The position numbers and the translations under genes were made by a program. Below, piece after piece: positions 56,105-64,000 of a DNA stretch of 64,000 nucleotides. The stretch covers positions 4,569,501 through 4,633,500 of the forward strand of contig NZ_CP033932.1 of the NCBI RefSeq assembly GCF_003815975.1, read 5' to 3'. Source of the stretch: Chryseobacterium bernardetii (GTDB taxonomy: Bacteria > Bacteroidota > Bacteroidia > Flavobacteriales > Weeksellaceae). The notes under the pieces are model-generated. The model worked only from the letters and a program-made list of their open reading frames with translations, searched no databases and was not told the origin of the DNA. Numbering within the stretch: the stretch's first letter is position 1; each line of letters opens with the position of its first letter.

Positions 56105-57202
56105 TTATGGTACAATTGTAATAAAAAGATAAATTAAAAAAATAGCGATCAATACAATTCCCTGCATGATATTAGTTCTGCCTGTTGCCAGTGAAACAGT
56201 AATAATAAAAAGAGACAGCCCTAAAAGTATTGTTGATTTGATATCTATCCCCAATGTCATTCTTATACCGGTTATTACAGATATAATGGCAATCGCAGGA
56301 ATACTTAGTCCGATACTCGCTAAAGCTGAACCAAAAGCCAGATTTAATGAAGTTTGAATCTGATCACTTTTTGCAGCTCTGAATGCAGCCAGACCTTCCG
56401 GAAGCAGAACAATACCAGCAATAATGATACCTACAAGAGATTTAGGGGCACCCACAGAAACAACTATATGTTCAACATCCTTTGAAAGAAGTTTTGCCAG
56501 CAAAACGACTATTCCCAGGGATAAAATTAACAATATACAATTGATATACAATTGTTTTGTGGAAATTATTTTATTATTGCTTTCTACAGGCAGATTCTCG
56601 GATAATTTGTTTTGTGGAGAAATGAAAAAGCTCCGATGTCTAAAAGTTTGGATCATGGTAAATCCAAGATAAAGCCCTAAAGAAATCAAGGCGATAAAAA
56701 GCAGTTGGAGGGACGTGTATTCGCCTCCGAGGTGACTTACCGTATAATTGGGCAGAATAAGCACAAAAATAATAACAGAGGTCAGTGTAATCAGTGCCGT
56801 ACTTACTCCCTGTAAGGTAAAGCTCTGTTCTCTATATCGTAAGGATCCTATGACAATACAGCTTCCAATGATTCCCGTAAGGATTATCATCACTGCAGCA
56901 AAAACCGTATCTCTGGCAAGAGTAATGGTTTCTAAACCTTTTGCTCCCATCATAATGGAAATAATAAGCCCTACTTCTATTACCGTAATGGCAAATGCCA
57001 AAAGCAAAGTTCCAAATGGTTCCCCCAAACGATGCGCAATAACTTCGGAATGGTACACCGCAGCTAAAACACTTCCTATTAAAAATAAAGTAAGAATCAC
57101 AGAGTAATACCCTGAAGAAAAAACAGAATTTCCAACATAAGAGAACCATGCCAGGATAGGAATCAAAAATGTCCACATCCTTAAATATTTTTTTATATAC
57201 AT
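56105..57202 (-). CDS. chaA: Calcium/proton antiporter (ChaA-like, CaCA superfamily)
   Basis: 365 residues with about 11 membrane segments. Two alpha-repeat motifs are visible: HRLGEPFGTLLLAFAITVIE (about 57-76) and SLVGIIIAGIVLLPEGLAAF (about 258-277), each with an acidic residue that binds the cation. A short soluble loop lies between (about 195-215). This matches ChaA-type Ca2+(Na+)/H+ exchangers, which expel cations in alkaline or salt stress. It stands alone. Confidence 0.88.
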   Translation of the reverse strand: MYIKKYLRMWTFLIPILAWFSYVGNSVFSSGYYSVILTLFLIGSVLAAVYHSEVIAHRLGEPFGTLLLAFAITVIEVGLIISIMMGAKGLETITLARDTVFAAVMIILTGIIGSCIVIGSLRYREQSFTLQGVSTALITLTSVIIFVLILPNYTVSHLGGEYTSLQLLFIALISLGLYLGFTMIQTFRHRSFFISPQNKLSENLPVESNNKIISTKQLYINCILLILSLGIVVLLAKLLSKDVEHIVVSVGAPKSLVGIIIAGIVLLPEGLAAFRAAKSDQIQTSLNLAFGSALASIGLSIPAIAIISVITGIRMTLGIDIKSTILLGLSLFIITVSLATGRTNIMQGIVLIAIFLIYLFITIVP

Positions 57203-57671
57203 AAAAACATTAATAATTTTTTTACCGTTGAATTCTCTTTTGGAGAGAATCAGCAGATTTATATTCTCTTTATCAAAAACAGTTTTATAAATGATTTGAA
57301 TGGGAACAGAGAGGTATGCCGGAGGTATTAAATAGTGAAAAGAAAAGAAGTGAATACGCTGGATCTTAGAGTCCAGATTGTCAGCTCAATGCAATCATTC
57401 AGCAAGGTACAAATAATTAATCACTTATTTGGAATTATTGAGTAGTATTTTAAGTTTGTAATGATTTCCTAAACTTAATAACCTTTATTACTTCATAAGG
57501 AGTCATCAAAACACTGTTTTTATGATCAACCGTATTTCAGATTCTCAAAAATAAGCTGAAATTTTGTAAAAGTGTGATATGTGCAACATAAAAGAAACAA
57601 TCTGTAATACAATAGATTAATAAACACCCAACTTTGTATTGTAGCAATGAAGTTACACTAAAACCTACCTT
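57203..57671. other. Intergenic leader region between chaA and csbD
   Basis: A 469-base gap between divergent genes. Positions 57571-57671 resemble the leader of the truncated csbD copy at 54924-55015, so this part is probably the conserved csbD promoter. Nothing else is clear. Confidence 0.5.
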
Positions 57672-57890
57672 ATGGACACAAACCACAACAAAGGCAACCA
57701 ATCTTTCAAAATTCCAGGAGACTGGGATGTGCAATCAAAACAATTGAAAGAAAAATTTTCAACATTAACGGACCACGACCTGAAGCTTGAAGAAGGTAAA
57801 GAAAAGGAAATGCTGGAAAGAATCGGAAACAGATTAAGAAAAAACCGTGAAGAAGTTCTCAATATTATCAAAGAAATCAATCTTTCATAA
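57672..57890 (+). CDS. CsbD-like stress protein
   Basis: 72 residues, charged. The pattern GDWDVQSKQLKEKFSTLTDHDLKL... and EGKEKEMLERIGNRLRKN is that of CsbD/YjbJ-type small stress proteins (GxWNxxKGKLKEKxxxLTDDDL). Function is unknown; members are induced by stress and may associate with envelope or DNA. The leader shares sequence with the truncated copy at 55016, and a terminator follows. Confidence 0.75.
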   Translation: MDTNHNKGNQSFKIPGDWDVQSKQLKEKFSTLTDHDLKLEEGKEKEMLERIGNRLRKNREEVLNIIKEINLS

Positions 57891-57950
57891 ATTGTTTTCA
57901 AGGACAGTTAAAGCCTATGATGAACAATATTTATCAAAAGCTTAACTGAA

Positions 57951-57990
57951 AAAAGGGATGGGATATTAGACAGTTCTATCCCTTTTGTTT
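57951..57990 (+). terminator. Rho-independent terminator of csbD
   Basis: AAAAGGGAT (57951-57959) pairs with ATCCCTTTT (57978-57986); the second arm runs into TTTTGTTT. It follows the csbD stop by 60 bases. Confidence 0.75.
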
Positions 57991-58028
57991 ACAATAGATT
58001 TTAATCTTACATACTTAAACAAACTGCA

Positions 58029-58367
58029 ATGAATCATCAAGAATTTGAAAAATCAAAAGTATATATTACCAGTCAGATAGTGGAATGCATATCAAATTCT
58101 GTATTCAATAGGACTATACTGGAAAAGCCAATGGGCAATATCAATGCCTTATCGTTTGATGAAAAAGAAGGATTACCCGAAAAAACTTCTCCTTTTGATG
58201 CTTTTGCACAAATTATTGAAGGCAAAGCAGAAATCATTATAGACGGAACTTCTTATTTTATGGAAGAAGGTGAATGCATTATCGTTCCAGCCCATAAATC
58301 TCATTCGATAAAAGGAAATAAACGCTTTAAGATAATAGTAACAATAATAAAAAGCGGCTATGAATAA
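58029..58367 (+). CDS. Cupin-domain protein
   Basis: 112 residues. The double-stranded beta-helix motif is visible: FDAFAQIIEGKAEIIIDGTS and MEEGECIIVPAHKSHSIKG, with a single metal-binding-type His (H in HKSH), which matches small cupins. The metal site is incomplete compared with the typical two His-one Glu. It overlaps the next gene by eight bases. Confidence 0.8.
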   Translation: MNHQEFEKSKVYITSQIVECISNSVFNRTILEKPMGNINALSFDEKEGLPEKTSPFDAFAQIIEGKAEIIIDGTSYFMEEGECIIVPAHKSHSIKGNKRFKIIVTIIKSGYE

Positions 58368-58590
58368 TCTAAACACTATATCTATTTTAACGAAAAAGAT
58401 ATTAAAAAAAACAGTTGAAATCCAAAAAGAATTTCCTGAACTGTATGAACTTCTAGATGAAACTCCATTATTTTTTTCTGGGAAAGAAAAAAATATTACG
58501 ATAAAAGATTTAAGACAATATCTTGTTTCCCTTATCATACAACAAAAATCCTTTGAAAAAGGAACTATGAAGAAAAATGATCTACAATAA
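58360..58590 (+). CDS. Small hypothetical protein
   Basis: 76 residues (MNNLNTISILTKKILKKTVE ... KNDLQ), helical, soluble. It overlaps the cupin end by eight bases and the next gene start by 14, so the three are coupled. The mid part (EFPELYELLDETPLFFSGKE) hints at a small helix bundle. No family recognised. Confidence 0.65.
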   Translation: MNNLNTISILTKKILKKTVEIQKEFPELYELLDETPLFFSGKEKNITIKDLRQYLVSLIIQQKSFEKGTMKKNDLQ

Positions 58591-59395
58591 AATTCTAATG
58601 AAAAAGTTAATCAAGCATTCAAAGAGCAAATCGGGACTCAGAAATAAAAAAAATATTTCACGAAGAGCCTATTATTCCCAGTTTACTTCTCTGTTCTATC
58701 TGCGAAATACCAACATAACCTTAGAAAGAGACGCTAAAGAAATTCTTAGAATGTTAAAAGAATTACAACAGCTTATTAACAAATCAAGATTGATATTTAG
58801 CACATATTGCAGTTTAAGCCAGCATAACCTGTGGCAGTCTGTTTTAGAAGACCTGAGTGAGAACATAAAGAATATTAGAATCCAGTTTGAATATATACTG
58901 GGAAATATTATTAAAAAAAATAAAATCAATTCACTCATATTCTGGCAGCAAAACAAACTCTACACAGATGAAATGGAAGTAATCCATAAAAAACTTATTC
59001 TGTTGACTATTCAGATTTTACCGGAAGAAGAAAGATTATCTTGGAAGGTAAATATTTATAATTTTTATGATGAAATTTTTTCTTTACTTACTCCACTTAT
59101 CGGGATGTGCAGGCTTGAATTAGACATTGTAGAAAAATATTCACCTAAAACCTTTAACCAAAATGTTATGGATATTATTAAAGATATTCCAGAAAATTAC
59201 ACATTACAGGAAGCAAAGGAATATGAACACGAATACATAAAAATATTAACTAACTACAGTCATGAATTATGTAGGAAAAATAATTTTTGGGGCAGCTTAT
59301 TGTATATCCTTTCAGGCGGCTTGTACCCATTACCATCAGAACGTACCTTAACTAAAAAAAGGATCTACAGAAAAATAAAAGATAAGCTTTCTTGA
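58577..59395 (+). CDS. Hypothetical helical protein
   Basis: 272 residues (265 if translated from the ATG at 58598). It is almost all helical, with a basic N-terminus (KLIKHSKSKSGLRNKKNISR), no membrane segment or signal peptide. Residue motifs I cannot assign. It lies in a three-gene coupled group with the cupin and ahead of the 87-residue paralogue, so a common stress or regulatory role is possible. Confidence 0.6.
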   Translation: MIYNKILMKKLIKHSKSKSGLRNKKNISRRAYYSQFTSLFYLRNTNITLERDAKEILRMLKELQQLINKSRLIFSTYCSLSQHNLWQSVLEDLSENIKNIRIQFEYILGNIIKKNKINSLIFWQQNKLYTDEMEVIHKKLILLTIQILPEEERLSWKVNIYNFYDEIFSLLTPLIGMCRLELDIVEKYSPKTFNQNVMDIIKDIPENYTLQEAKEYEHEYIKILTNYSHELCRKNNFWGSLLYILSGGLYPLPSERTLTKKRIYRKIKDKLS

Positions 59396-59438
59396 CAAAG
59401 CCTCAACCTAAATTTTACATCCTATTAAATAGTTTACA

Positions 59439-59702
59439 ATGAAAACAATACATCTCTTCCGGTTTAACGATTCTATTTTCCGTAAAATTCCTTTCTTCAA
59501 AGAAGAAAATAGGCTGAAAACCGATGTAACAGAAATTGATTTAATGAATATTGAAATAGTAACTGAATATATTGTGAAAACCCATGATGACTTTAGCTTC
59601 GACAACACATCAGTAAATGATCTTTTATCGATGTGCAAGAAAGCTCAAAGAATAATTGAACATTACTTTATTTTAGGAGTTAATGGTTATGATGTTATTT
59701 GA
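59439..59702 (+). CDS. Hypothetical protein, paralogue of 49723-49992
   Basis: 87 residues, very similar to the 89-residue protein at 49723-49992, on the opposite strand about 10 kb away. The shared features are MKTIHLF near the start, PFFKEE, and a C-terminal IEHYF...YDVI. The two copies indicate a duplication. Function unknown. Confidence 0.65.
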   Translation: MKTIHLFRFNDSIFRKIPFFKEENRLKTDVTEIDLMNIEIVTEYIVKTHDDFSFDNTSVNDLLSMCKKAQRIIEHYFILGVNGYDVI

Positions 59703-59897
59703 CAATTACTAATCAAACCTTATTCAGATAAGGAATTAAATGGAATTAATCCAATATACTATCATTACTATTATTTTTTTGGTAGTGTCTCATTAACTGT
59801 GTAAGTTAAAAAGTTATTCTGGAAAATTTTGAGCCCCTTAGAGCTCAAAAAATTTTACGGAAATAACTTTTTATTATTTTTTAACCATTACATAGTT

Positions 59898-60014
59898 ATG
59901 ATAGACAAAGAAGACTTATTAAACGATAAGGATTTCTATAGGTCCTTTCTAAATTTCCCACCAAATGTTTCGAAATCTCTTCGTTTATGGGTACAAGAAC
60001 GAACAGCCAAATAA
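59898..60014 (+). CDS. Possible small protein
   Basis: 38 residues (MIDKEDLLNDKDFYRSFLNF ... WVQERTAK). It has good codon use and an ordered amphipathic pattern, and a longer upstream reading frame shares the stop. It is below the size where coding can be trusted. Confidence 0.3.
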   Translation: MIDKEDLLNDKDFYRSFLNFPPNVSKSLRLWVQERTAK

Positions 60015-60105
60015 ACAGTTATTATTCCAACATTAATTTCTACAAGTGTTTAAAACTTAATTGCATTAAACAAAAGTCTAATAGAATTTGTATGATAAAT
60101 TGGGG

Positions 60106-60187
60106 GGACATAATTCATTTTTAATTTTGCTTAATCTAACCAAATAATCAATAAAAGTGTTTGAAGATACGCTCGTTAAGGTCACAC
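60106..60187. repeat. Host repeat, copy 1
   Basis: About 75 to 80 bases, roughly three quarters identical by eye to 61401-61476. The best block is AAAGTGTTTGAAGATA followed by GCTCGTT. A more diverged relative may occur near 47505-47540. Origin unknown. Confidence 0.55.
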
Positions 60188-60195
60188 AAAAAACC

Positions 60196-60229
60196 AAATG
60201 GCGTCACTTTAAGACAAGTGGCGCCATTT
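60196..60229. repeat. Hairpin repeat, copy 2
   Basis: AAATGGCGTCACTT and AGTGGCGCCATTT pair around TAAGACA. It matches 47545-47578 in stem sequence and loop AAGACA. In both places it directly follows a copy or relative of the host repeat, so repeat and hairpin may form one unit. Confidence 0.7.
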
Positions 60230-60467
60230 CTAATATACTATTCTGCAAATTTTCTATTTTGAACTATCCAATATTTATTATCTAAAATCATAATGGACAA
60301 AAGGAAATGTAACAATGTTCTTTATTTCAGCAATTCAGACGGTATTCTCAATTTTTCTTTCATGATCAGAAATTATAATTAATAATCAATTTCCTAATAT
60401 AGATTATTTTTAACAATCTTGATTGTAATGATAACTTTCAGTATATTTATATTTACAATTATAACTA

Positions 60468-61048
60468 ATGTACGACACTTTAATTGAATACATCAATTCA
60501 CGGGTCTCTAGACCTTTAGCAGCTAATGAAATTAACATTATAAAAAATAATTTTGTTCCTTATAAACTCAAAAAACGGGAATTCTTTTTGCATGAAGGGG
60601 ATGTAAGTAGTTATATGGGATTTCTTGCTAAGGGTTCCATGAAAAAATACAGTACAGATATTAAAGGTACCGAACATATCATAAGCCTTTATATTGAAGG
60701 CTGGTGGGTAGGTGATCGTGAAAGTTTTGAAAAACTTTCACCCTCTTCCTTCAATATTGAGGCATGTGAAGATGCTGATTTATTGGTCTTAACAAAACAA
60801 GCCGGAGAAGAAGTATTCACACTTCCTATTATGCATGAACTCACCCGTCATTTAGACCAAAATATTCTTTCGCCACTCAGAAAAGAATCAATGCTGCCAT
60901 AAGTATGACAGCAGAAGAACGATATAATATGCTCATTGATAGCTACCCTGAGTTTTCGCAACGATTTCCACAGCATCTGATTGCATCATATTTAGGTATT
61001 ACGCAGGAAACGCTGAGCAGAATTCGATCCCGAGCGGTCAAAAAATAA
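60468..61048 (+). pseudogene. Crp/Fnr-family regulator, frameshifted
   Basis: The first 144 codons encode the cyclic-nucleotide-binding-like domain (FFLHEGDVSSYMGFLAKGSM, TEHIISLYIEGWWVGDRESF) and end early at LRKESMLP. In the next frame the protein continues as INAAISMTAEERYNM, a segment normally following, and ends with SYLGITQETLSRIRSRAVKK, the HTH. A missing A in the run at about 60885 (AAAAGAATC) explains it. The DNA-binding half is therefore not made unless the ribosome slips. A sequencing error is possible. Confidence 0.75.
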
Positions 61049-61240
61049 TCAGGCTTTATTGACAATAGGAATTACCTTTGTCCCAATTAATTCAATGCCC
61101 CTAAGCATATCATCTTGATTCAGTCCGGGATTATCCATCTGAAATGTAAATCTTGATATACCGCCTAACGCCTCACTATGCCATAAAATCTTTCTGCAAC
61201 TTCTTCTGGATCACCAATAACATAAGCCCGGTAGGAGCAG
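61049..61240 (-). pseudogene. Remnant of a luciferase-like flavin-dependent oxidoreductase
   Basis: On the minus strand the sequence SEALGGISRFTFQMDN, then GIELIGTKVIPIVNKA and a stop read as the end of an LLM-class flavin-dependent oxidoreductase. The upstream part (GDPEEVAERF) is in a different frame and the rest is missing. It lies just after the broken crp gene; a Crp regulator next to such an oxidoreductase is usual in this group. Both have decayed. Confidence 0.65.
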
Positions 61241-61512
61241 ACTGAACTTCAAACATAAGGGAACAATGACATCAGTGTAAATTAAAAACAAATAATACAC
61301 AACAGCAGTTTTGGTGTAAAAGGCATTAGAAATAAACTGAATATCAACTTTGATTGTTTTAAACGCCTAAAATGAAATTATCTGATAGAAATGAACTTGG
61401 TAATTCATTATTAATTTGGCTCAAACGAACAAATCATCAACAAAAGTGTTTGAAGATATGCTCGTTGAACTCACAAGACCAACATTTGAAGATTTCACTC
61501 TTTGATGCCGGT
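61241..61512. other. Intergenic region downstream of lacI
   Basis: AT-rich, containing host repeat copy 2 (61401-61476) and nothing else recognised. Confidence 0.4.
61401..61476. repeat. Host repeat, copy 2
   Basis: See 60106-60187. The shared part includes CAAAAGTGTTTGAAGATA and GCTCGTTGAACTCACA (this copy). It lies 40 bases from the LacI stop. Confidence 0.55.
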
Positions 61513-62448
61513 CTAAATTTTGCTTCCTTTTATTATTTCCAAAATTTTTGATGCTGCCATTGCTCCCATATGATAACCATCATTAATGATACATTCATAA
61601 GAATCATCAAGGTACTTGGGGAGAATCCCCTCTGTGATAGCAATTACCTTTATTGCAGATGTTTGTAATTTACTTTTAATTAATGAACTGTGTAATCCTG
61701 CAAGAGTTTCATCACTCATGGCAAAATAGCCATCAAAATGTTCATCATTAAGAATTGTATTGAGTTGATATTTTACATCTTCAGCAGATTTACAGTATAT
61801 AACCCTGCATTTTATTTCCGGATGTTCTTTTAGTTTTTCAAGAAAGAAATCTCTCCTGGTTTGTGTTATTTTCAAGTTTTCATCACCAAAAACGGCAAGT
61901 ATTCTTTTACAGTTACTTTCTATCAGCTTTTCAGCAGCCATCCTTACATTCAGGCCATTATCAAAAACAATTTCATCGAAATGATTTTGCGAAATAGTCT
62001 TATCAAATATAACAATAGGAAGCTCAATGTCTTTAGCTTTCTGCAGGTGGGAAAGATCTTTTGTATATTTTGTAAGAGAAATAAGGATACCATCTACACG
62101 GGAATTAATGCAGGTCATAATATTTTCCTTTTCCATCTTTAAAGATTCTTCCGATGATAACAAAAAAAAATGATATCCTTCTCTGTGAAGCACATGAGAT
62201 ATCCCTTTAATAATAGAAGGAATAAAAAACATTGACATTTCAGGGATAATAAGCCCAATCACTTTTGATGATTTCTTTCGGAAATTGATGGCGAAATCAT
62301 TCGGGATATAATTAAAAGCCTCTGCTGCCTCTTTTACTTTAAGCTTTACAGCATTACTGATATCAGGATGATCCTTCAGCGCTCTGGATACTGTAGATAT
62401 ACTGATATTGAGCATTTCAGCAATGTCTTTTATTGTGACTCTTTTCAT
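61513..62448 (-). CDS. LacI-family transcriptional regulator
   Basis: 311 residues. The HTH is KDIAEMLNISISTVSRALKD with the hinge helix in AFNYIPNDFAINFRK (residues 1-60). The remaining part is a periplasmic-binding-protein-like effector domain (about 62-311; KVIGLIIPEMSMFFIPSIIK, RVDGILISLTK, GLHSSLIKSKLQTSAIKVIA). It is divergent from a TonB-dependent receptor gene, with two LacI-type palindromes in between, and probably represses it in the absence of a sugar. The sugar is unknown. Confidence 0.9.
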   Translation of the reverse strand: MKRVTIKDIAEMLNISISTVSRALKDHPDISNAVKLKVKEAAEAFNYIPNDFAINFRKKSSKVIGLIIPEMSMFFIPSIIKGISHVLHREGYHFFLLSSEESLKMEKENIMTCINSRVDGILISLTKYTKDLSHLQKAKDIELPIVIFDKTISQNHFDEIVFDNGLNVRMAAEKLIESNCKRILAVFGDENLKITQTRRDFFLEKLKEHPEIKCRVIYCKSAEDVKYQLNTILNDEHFDGYFAMSDETLAGLHSSLIKSKLQTSAIKVIAITEGILPKYLDDSYECIINDGYHMGAMAASKILEIIKGSKI

Positions 62449-62575
62449 TTTAAGTTAATTGAGGCAATTTTTGGGTTAATTTAGTGATGTTTTGGAGGTA
62501 AATCTAAGTTAAAAAATGTTAATTTAAACAAAACAAAAGTTAAATAAAAGTTAAAATTAAATTAAGTTATCCACC

Positions 62576-62599
62576 GCAAACGTTTGCGCAAACGTTTGA
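62576..62599. promoter_or_regulatory. Two tandem LacI-type operators
   Basis: GCAAACGTTTGC (62576-62587) is a perfect palindrome, directly followed by GCAAACGTTTGA (62588-62599). The centres are 12 bases apart. The site fits a LacI/GalR operator (central CG, AAACGTTT). It lies 128 bases from the lacI start and 92 from the receptor start. Confidence 0.85.
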
Positions 62600-62690
62600 A
62601 TTTAATAATAATTTAACATAGAGGATAAAGTTCATTTTACATAGGGTAAAAAAAATACTTTTAGACCATAATTAAAAACTCCTAAAAAAT

Positions 62691-64000
62691 ATGGAATCAA
62701 AGATTTTTACCAGACTTCTCATTTTGGGTGCTATGAATACAGCTGCATTTATGTTTTCCCAAAGTACAGAAAATGATACAATTGCAAAAGGTAAAGCAAT
62801 TGATGAAGTAGTGATTACAGGAAATTCCAATCCTAAAGCTTCTATTAAAACCAGTACTTCTATATCCACTTTAAAAATGAAAGATATAGAAAACTCAGCT
62901 CCCAGAACTACAGCCGAAATTTTCCGCACGATTCCGGGAATCCGTTCAGAATCTTCAGGTGGTGAAGGTAACTCCAATATTACAGTAAGAGGAGTTCCGG
63001 TTTCAGCAGGAGGCTCCAGATATCTTTTGATTCAGGAAGATGGCCTACCAGTTATGCAGTTCGGAGATATTGCTTTCGGAACCCAGGACCAGTTTACAAG
63101 ATTCGATTCTTTTGTTTCCAGAGTGGAAGCATTAAGAGGAGGTTCTGCATCAGTTTTTGCCAGTAATTCTCCTGCGGGAATTATCAATTTTATTACCAAA
63201 ACAGGGGAAAAGGAAGGCGGAAGCATCACTCAGCAATTAGGTCTGAACTATAAAAATTACAGAACAGATTTCGATTACGGAACACAAATCGCAGACAATA
63301 CATTTTTAGCTTTGGGAGGTTTCTACAGAATCGGGGACGGGCCAAGAAAAACAGGTTTCAATTCTAATAACGGCGGACAGTTCAGAGTCTCCATACTGAG
63401 AAAATTCGGGAAAGGAAGTTTCAGAATTTATGCTAAATTTCTGGATGACAGAACTGCAGCCTATATGCCAATGCCGGTTGCCGTTTCAGGAACAGATGCA
63501 GACCCGAAATGGTCTTCTTTATCCAACTACAACATCCTGAATGGCGCTTTACAGACCATCAATTTACAGCACGACAGAACACTAGGGAACGACGGAAATA
63601 TCTTCAACAGTGATATTTCAGACGGAATGCATTCCATTTCAAAAACGATAGGCGCTGAATTCAATTATGATCTGGGAGAAGGCTGGAAATTTGAAGATAG
63701 AATCCGTTATTCAGCAAACAATGGACAATTTATAGCCCCATTCCCTGCAAGCGTAAGCAAAGGAAGCGATTTCTTTACAGCAGCTAACTTTACCAATTTT
63801 GGAAGTGCAGTTTACTCAGGAACCAACACTCCGGTTGATATGAATGCTTATTATATGAAATTGGCACTTTTCAATGTAAAGCTTAATAACTTCAATAATT
63901 TTGTGAACGATTTTAACATCAGCAAAAAATGGAGCAATGTGAAGTTTAATGCAGGATTGTACAAAGCTACACAAAACATCAATATGGACTGGATGTGGAA
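62691..64000 (+). CDS. TonB-dependent receptor, 3' part outside the window
   Basis: At least 436 residues, open to the end. A signal peptide covers about 1-23 (LLILGAMNTAAFMFSQ). The TonB box AIDEVVITG lies near residues 37-45 and the plug at about 50-165: IPGIRSESSGGEGNSNITVRG, EALRGGSASVFASNSPAGII, NFITKTGEKEGGS. Barrel strands follow. It lacks the N-terminal carboxypeptidase-like domain seen in SusC proteins. It imports an unknown, probably carbohydrate-type substrate across the outer membrane under control of the divergent LacI regulator. Confidence 0.9.
   Translation, partial: MESKIFTRLLILGAMNTAAFMFSQSTENDTIAKGKAIDEVVITGNSNPKASIKTSTSISTLKMKDIENSAPRTTAEIFRTIPGIRSESSGGEGNSNITVRGVPVSAGGSRYLLIQEDGLPVMQFGDIAFGTQDQFTRFDSFVSRVEALRGGSASVFASNSPAGIINFITKTGEKEGGSITQQLGLNYKNYRTDFDYGTQIADNTFLALGGFYRIGDGPRKTGFNSNNGGQFRVSILRKFGKGSFRIYAKFLDDRTAAYMPMPVAVSGTDADPKWSSLSNYNILNGALQTINLQHDRTLGNDGNIFNSDISDGMHSISKTIGAEFNYDLGEGWKFEDRIRYSANNGQFIAPFPASVSKGSDFFTAANFTNFGSAVYSGTNTPVDMNAYYMKLALFNVKLNNFNNFVNDFNISKKWSNVKFNAGLYKATQNINMDWMW

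Larger units (their letters stand above)
59703..60467. other. Intergenic region with small ORF and repeats
   Basis: A 765-base stretch upstream of the Crp-like gene. It holds a possible 38-codon frame (59898-60014) and a repeat (60106-60187) resembling 61401-61476, directly followed by the hairpin at 60196-60229. No other feature is clear. Confidence 0.5.

Noticed and set aside
1..64000. CRISPR arrays, rRNA or complete tRNA genes
   Set aside because: No regularly spaced repeats, rRNA sequence or foldable tRNA was found by reading.

Overview
The window is AT-rich DNA from a member of the Bacteroidota, most likely a Chryseobacterium-like flavobacterium. This is inferred from the SusC/SusD pair with its ECF sigma factor and FecR, the Bacteroidetes-type tra operon with RteC, TAnnTTTG-like promoter boxes, weak Shine-Dalgarno sequences and the chromosomal genes on the right. 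No rRNA or convincing tRNA gene and no CRISPR array was found.

Layout. (1) 1-3709, minus strand: a secreted stand-alone RHS-core toxin with a restriction-endonuclease-like tail, a probable immunity gene after it, a further unknown gene running off the window, and a transglutaminase-like protein upstream. (2) 3710-4332: a gene-free stretch holding a strongly paired, possibly pseudoknotted sequence. (3) 4333-12898, plus strand: ECF sigma factor, FecR anti-sigma factor, SusC-like transducer with STN domain, SusD lipoprotein and an S9 peptidase. Facing it on the minus strand are a small Cys-rich secreted peptide, a MauE/DoxX membrane protein and an AraC-type regulator (12915-15640). Together these look like one uncharacterised sensing, import and peptide-processing locus. 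(4) 15800-46300: a Bacteroidetes conjugative element. It has the transfer operon traA to traQ on the minus strand (29041 down to 15928, closed by a strong terminator), a probable oriT, the MobA/MobB relaxosome, the YWFCY coupling protein, an ADP-ribosyltransferase-like protein, a 1777-residue methylase-helicase, DUF1896, topoisomerase III, a DUF4099/DUF3945 protein, an HTH protein and RteC. No integrase is visible, so at least one end of the element lies outside the window or has been lost. (5) 47610-48998: a complete ISL3-type insertion sequence with an 8-bp target duplication. (6) 49100-64000: chromosomal genes, mostly stress and carbohydrate related: CinA-like protein, AraC regulator, GH130, a GT4 glycosyltransferase fused to a helical toroid-like domain, a CaCA antiporter, CsbD, cupin, a frameshifted Crp regulator, and a LacI regulator divergent from a TonB-dependent receptor with two tandem LacI-type operators between them.

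The most unusual observation is in traG, the VirB4-like conjugation ATPase. Its Walker A motif is split by 53 extra bases made mostly of a 14- to 17-bp perfect hairpin followed by seven A residues. The insertion shifts the frame, and a TTG start overlaps the new TGA stop (TTGA). Inactivation by a small palindromic element is the simplest reading. A split, coupled protein or ribosomal bypassing are alternatives that can be tested. Other points of interest are the structured sequence at 3958-4097, the RHS-toxin/immunity pair, the methylase-helicase and ART proteins that may protect entering DNA, several dispersed host repeats, a truncated csbD copy with a conserved leader, and the frameshifted crp next to an oxidoreductase remnant.
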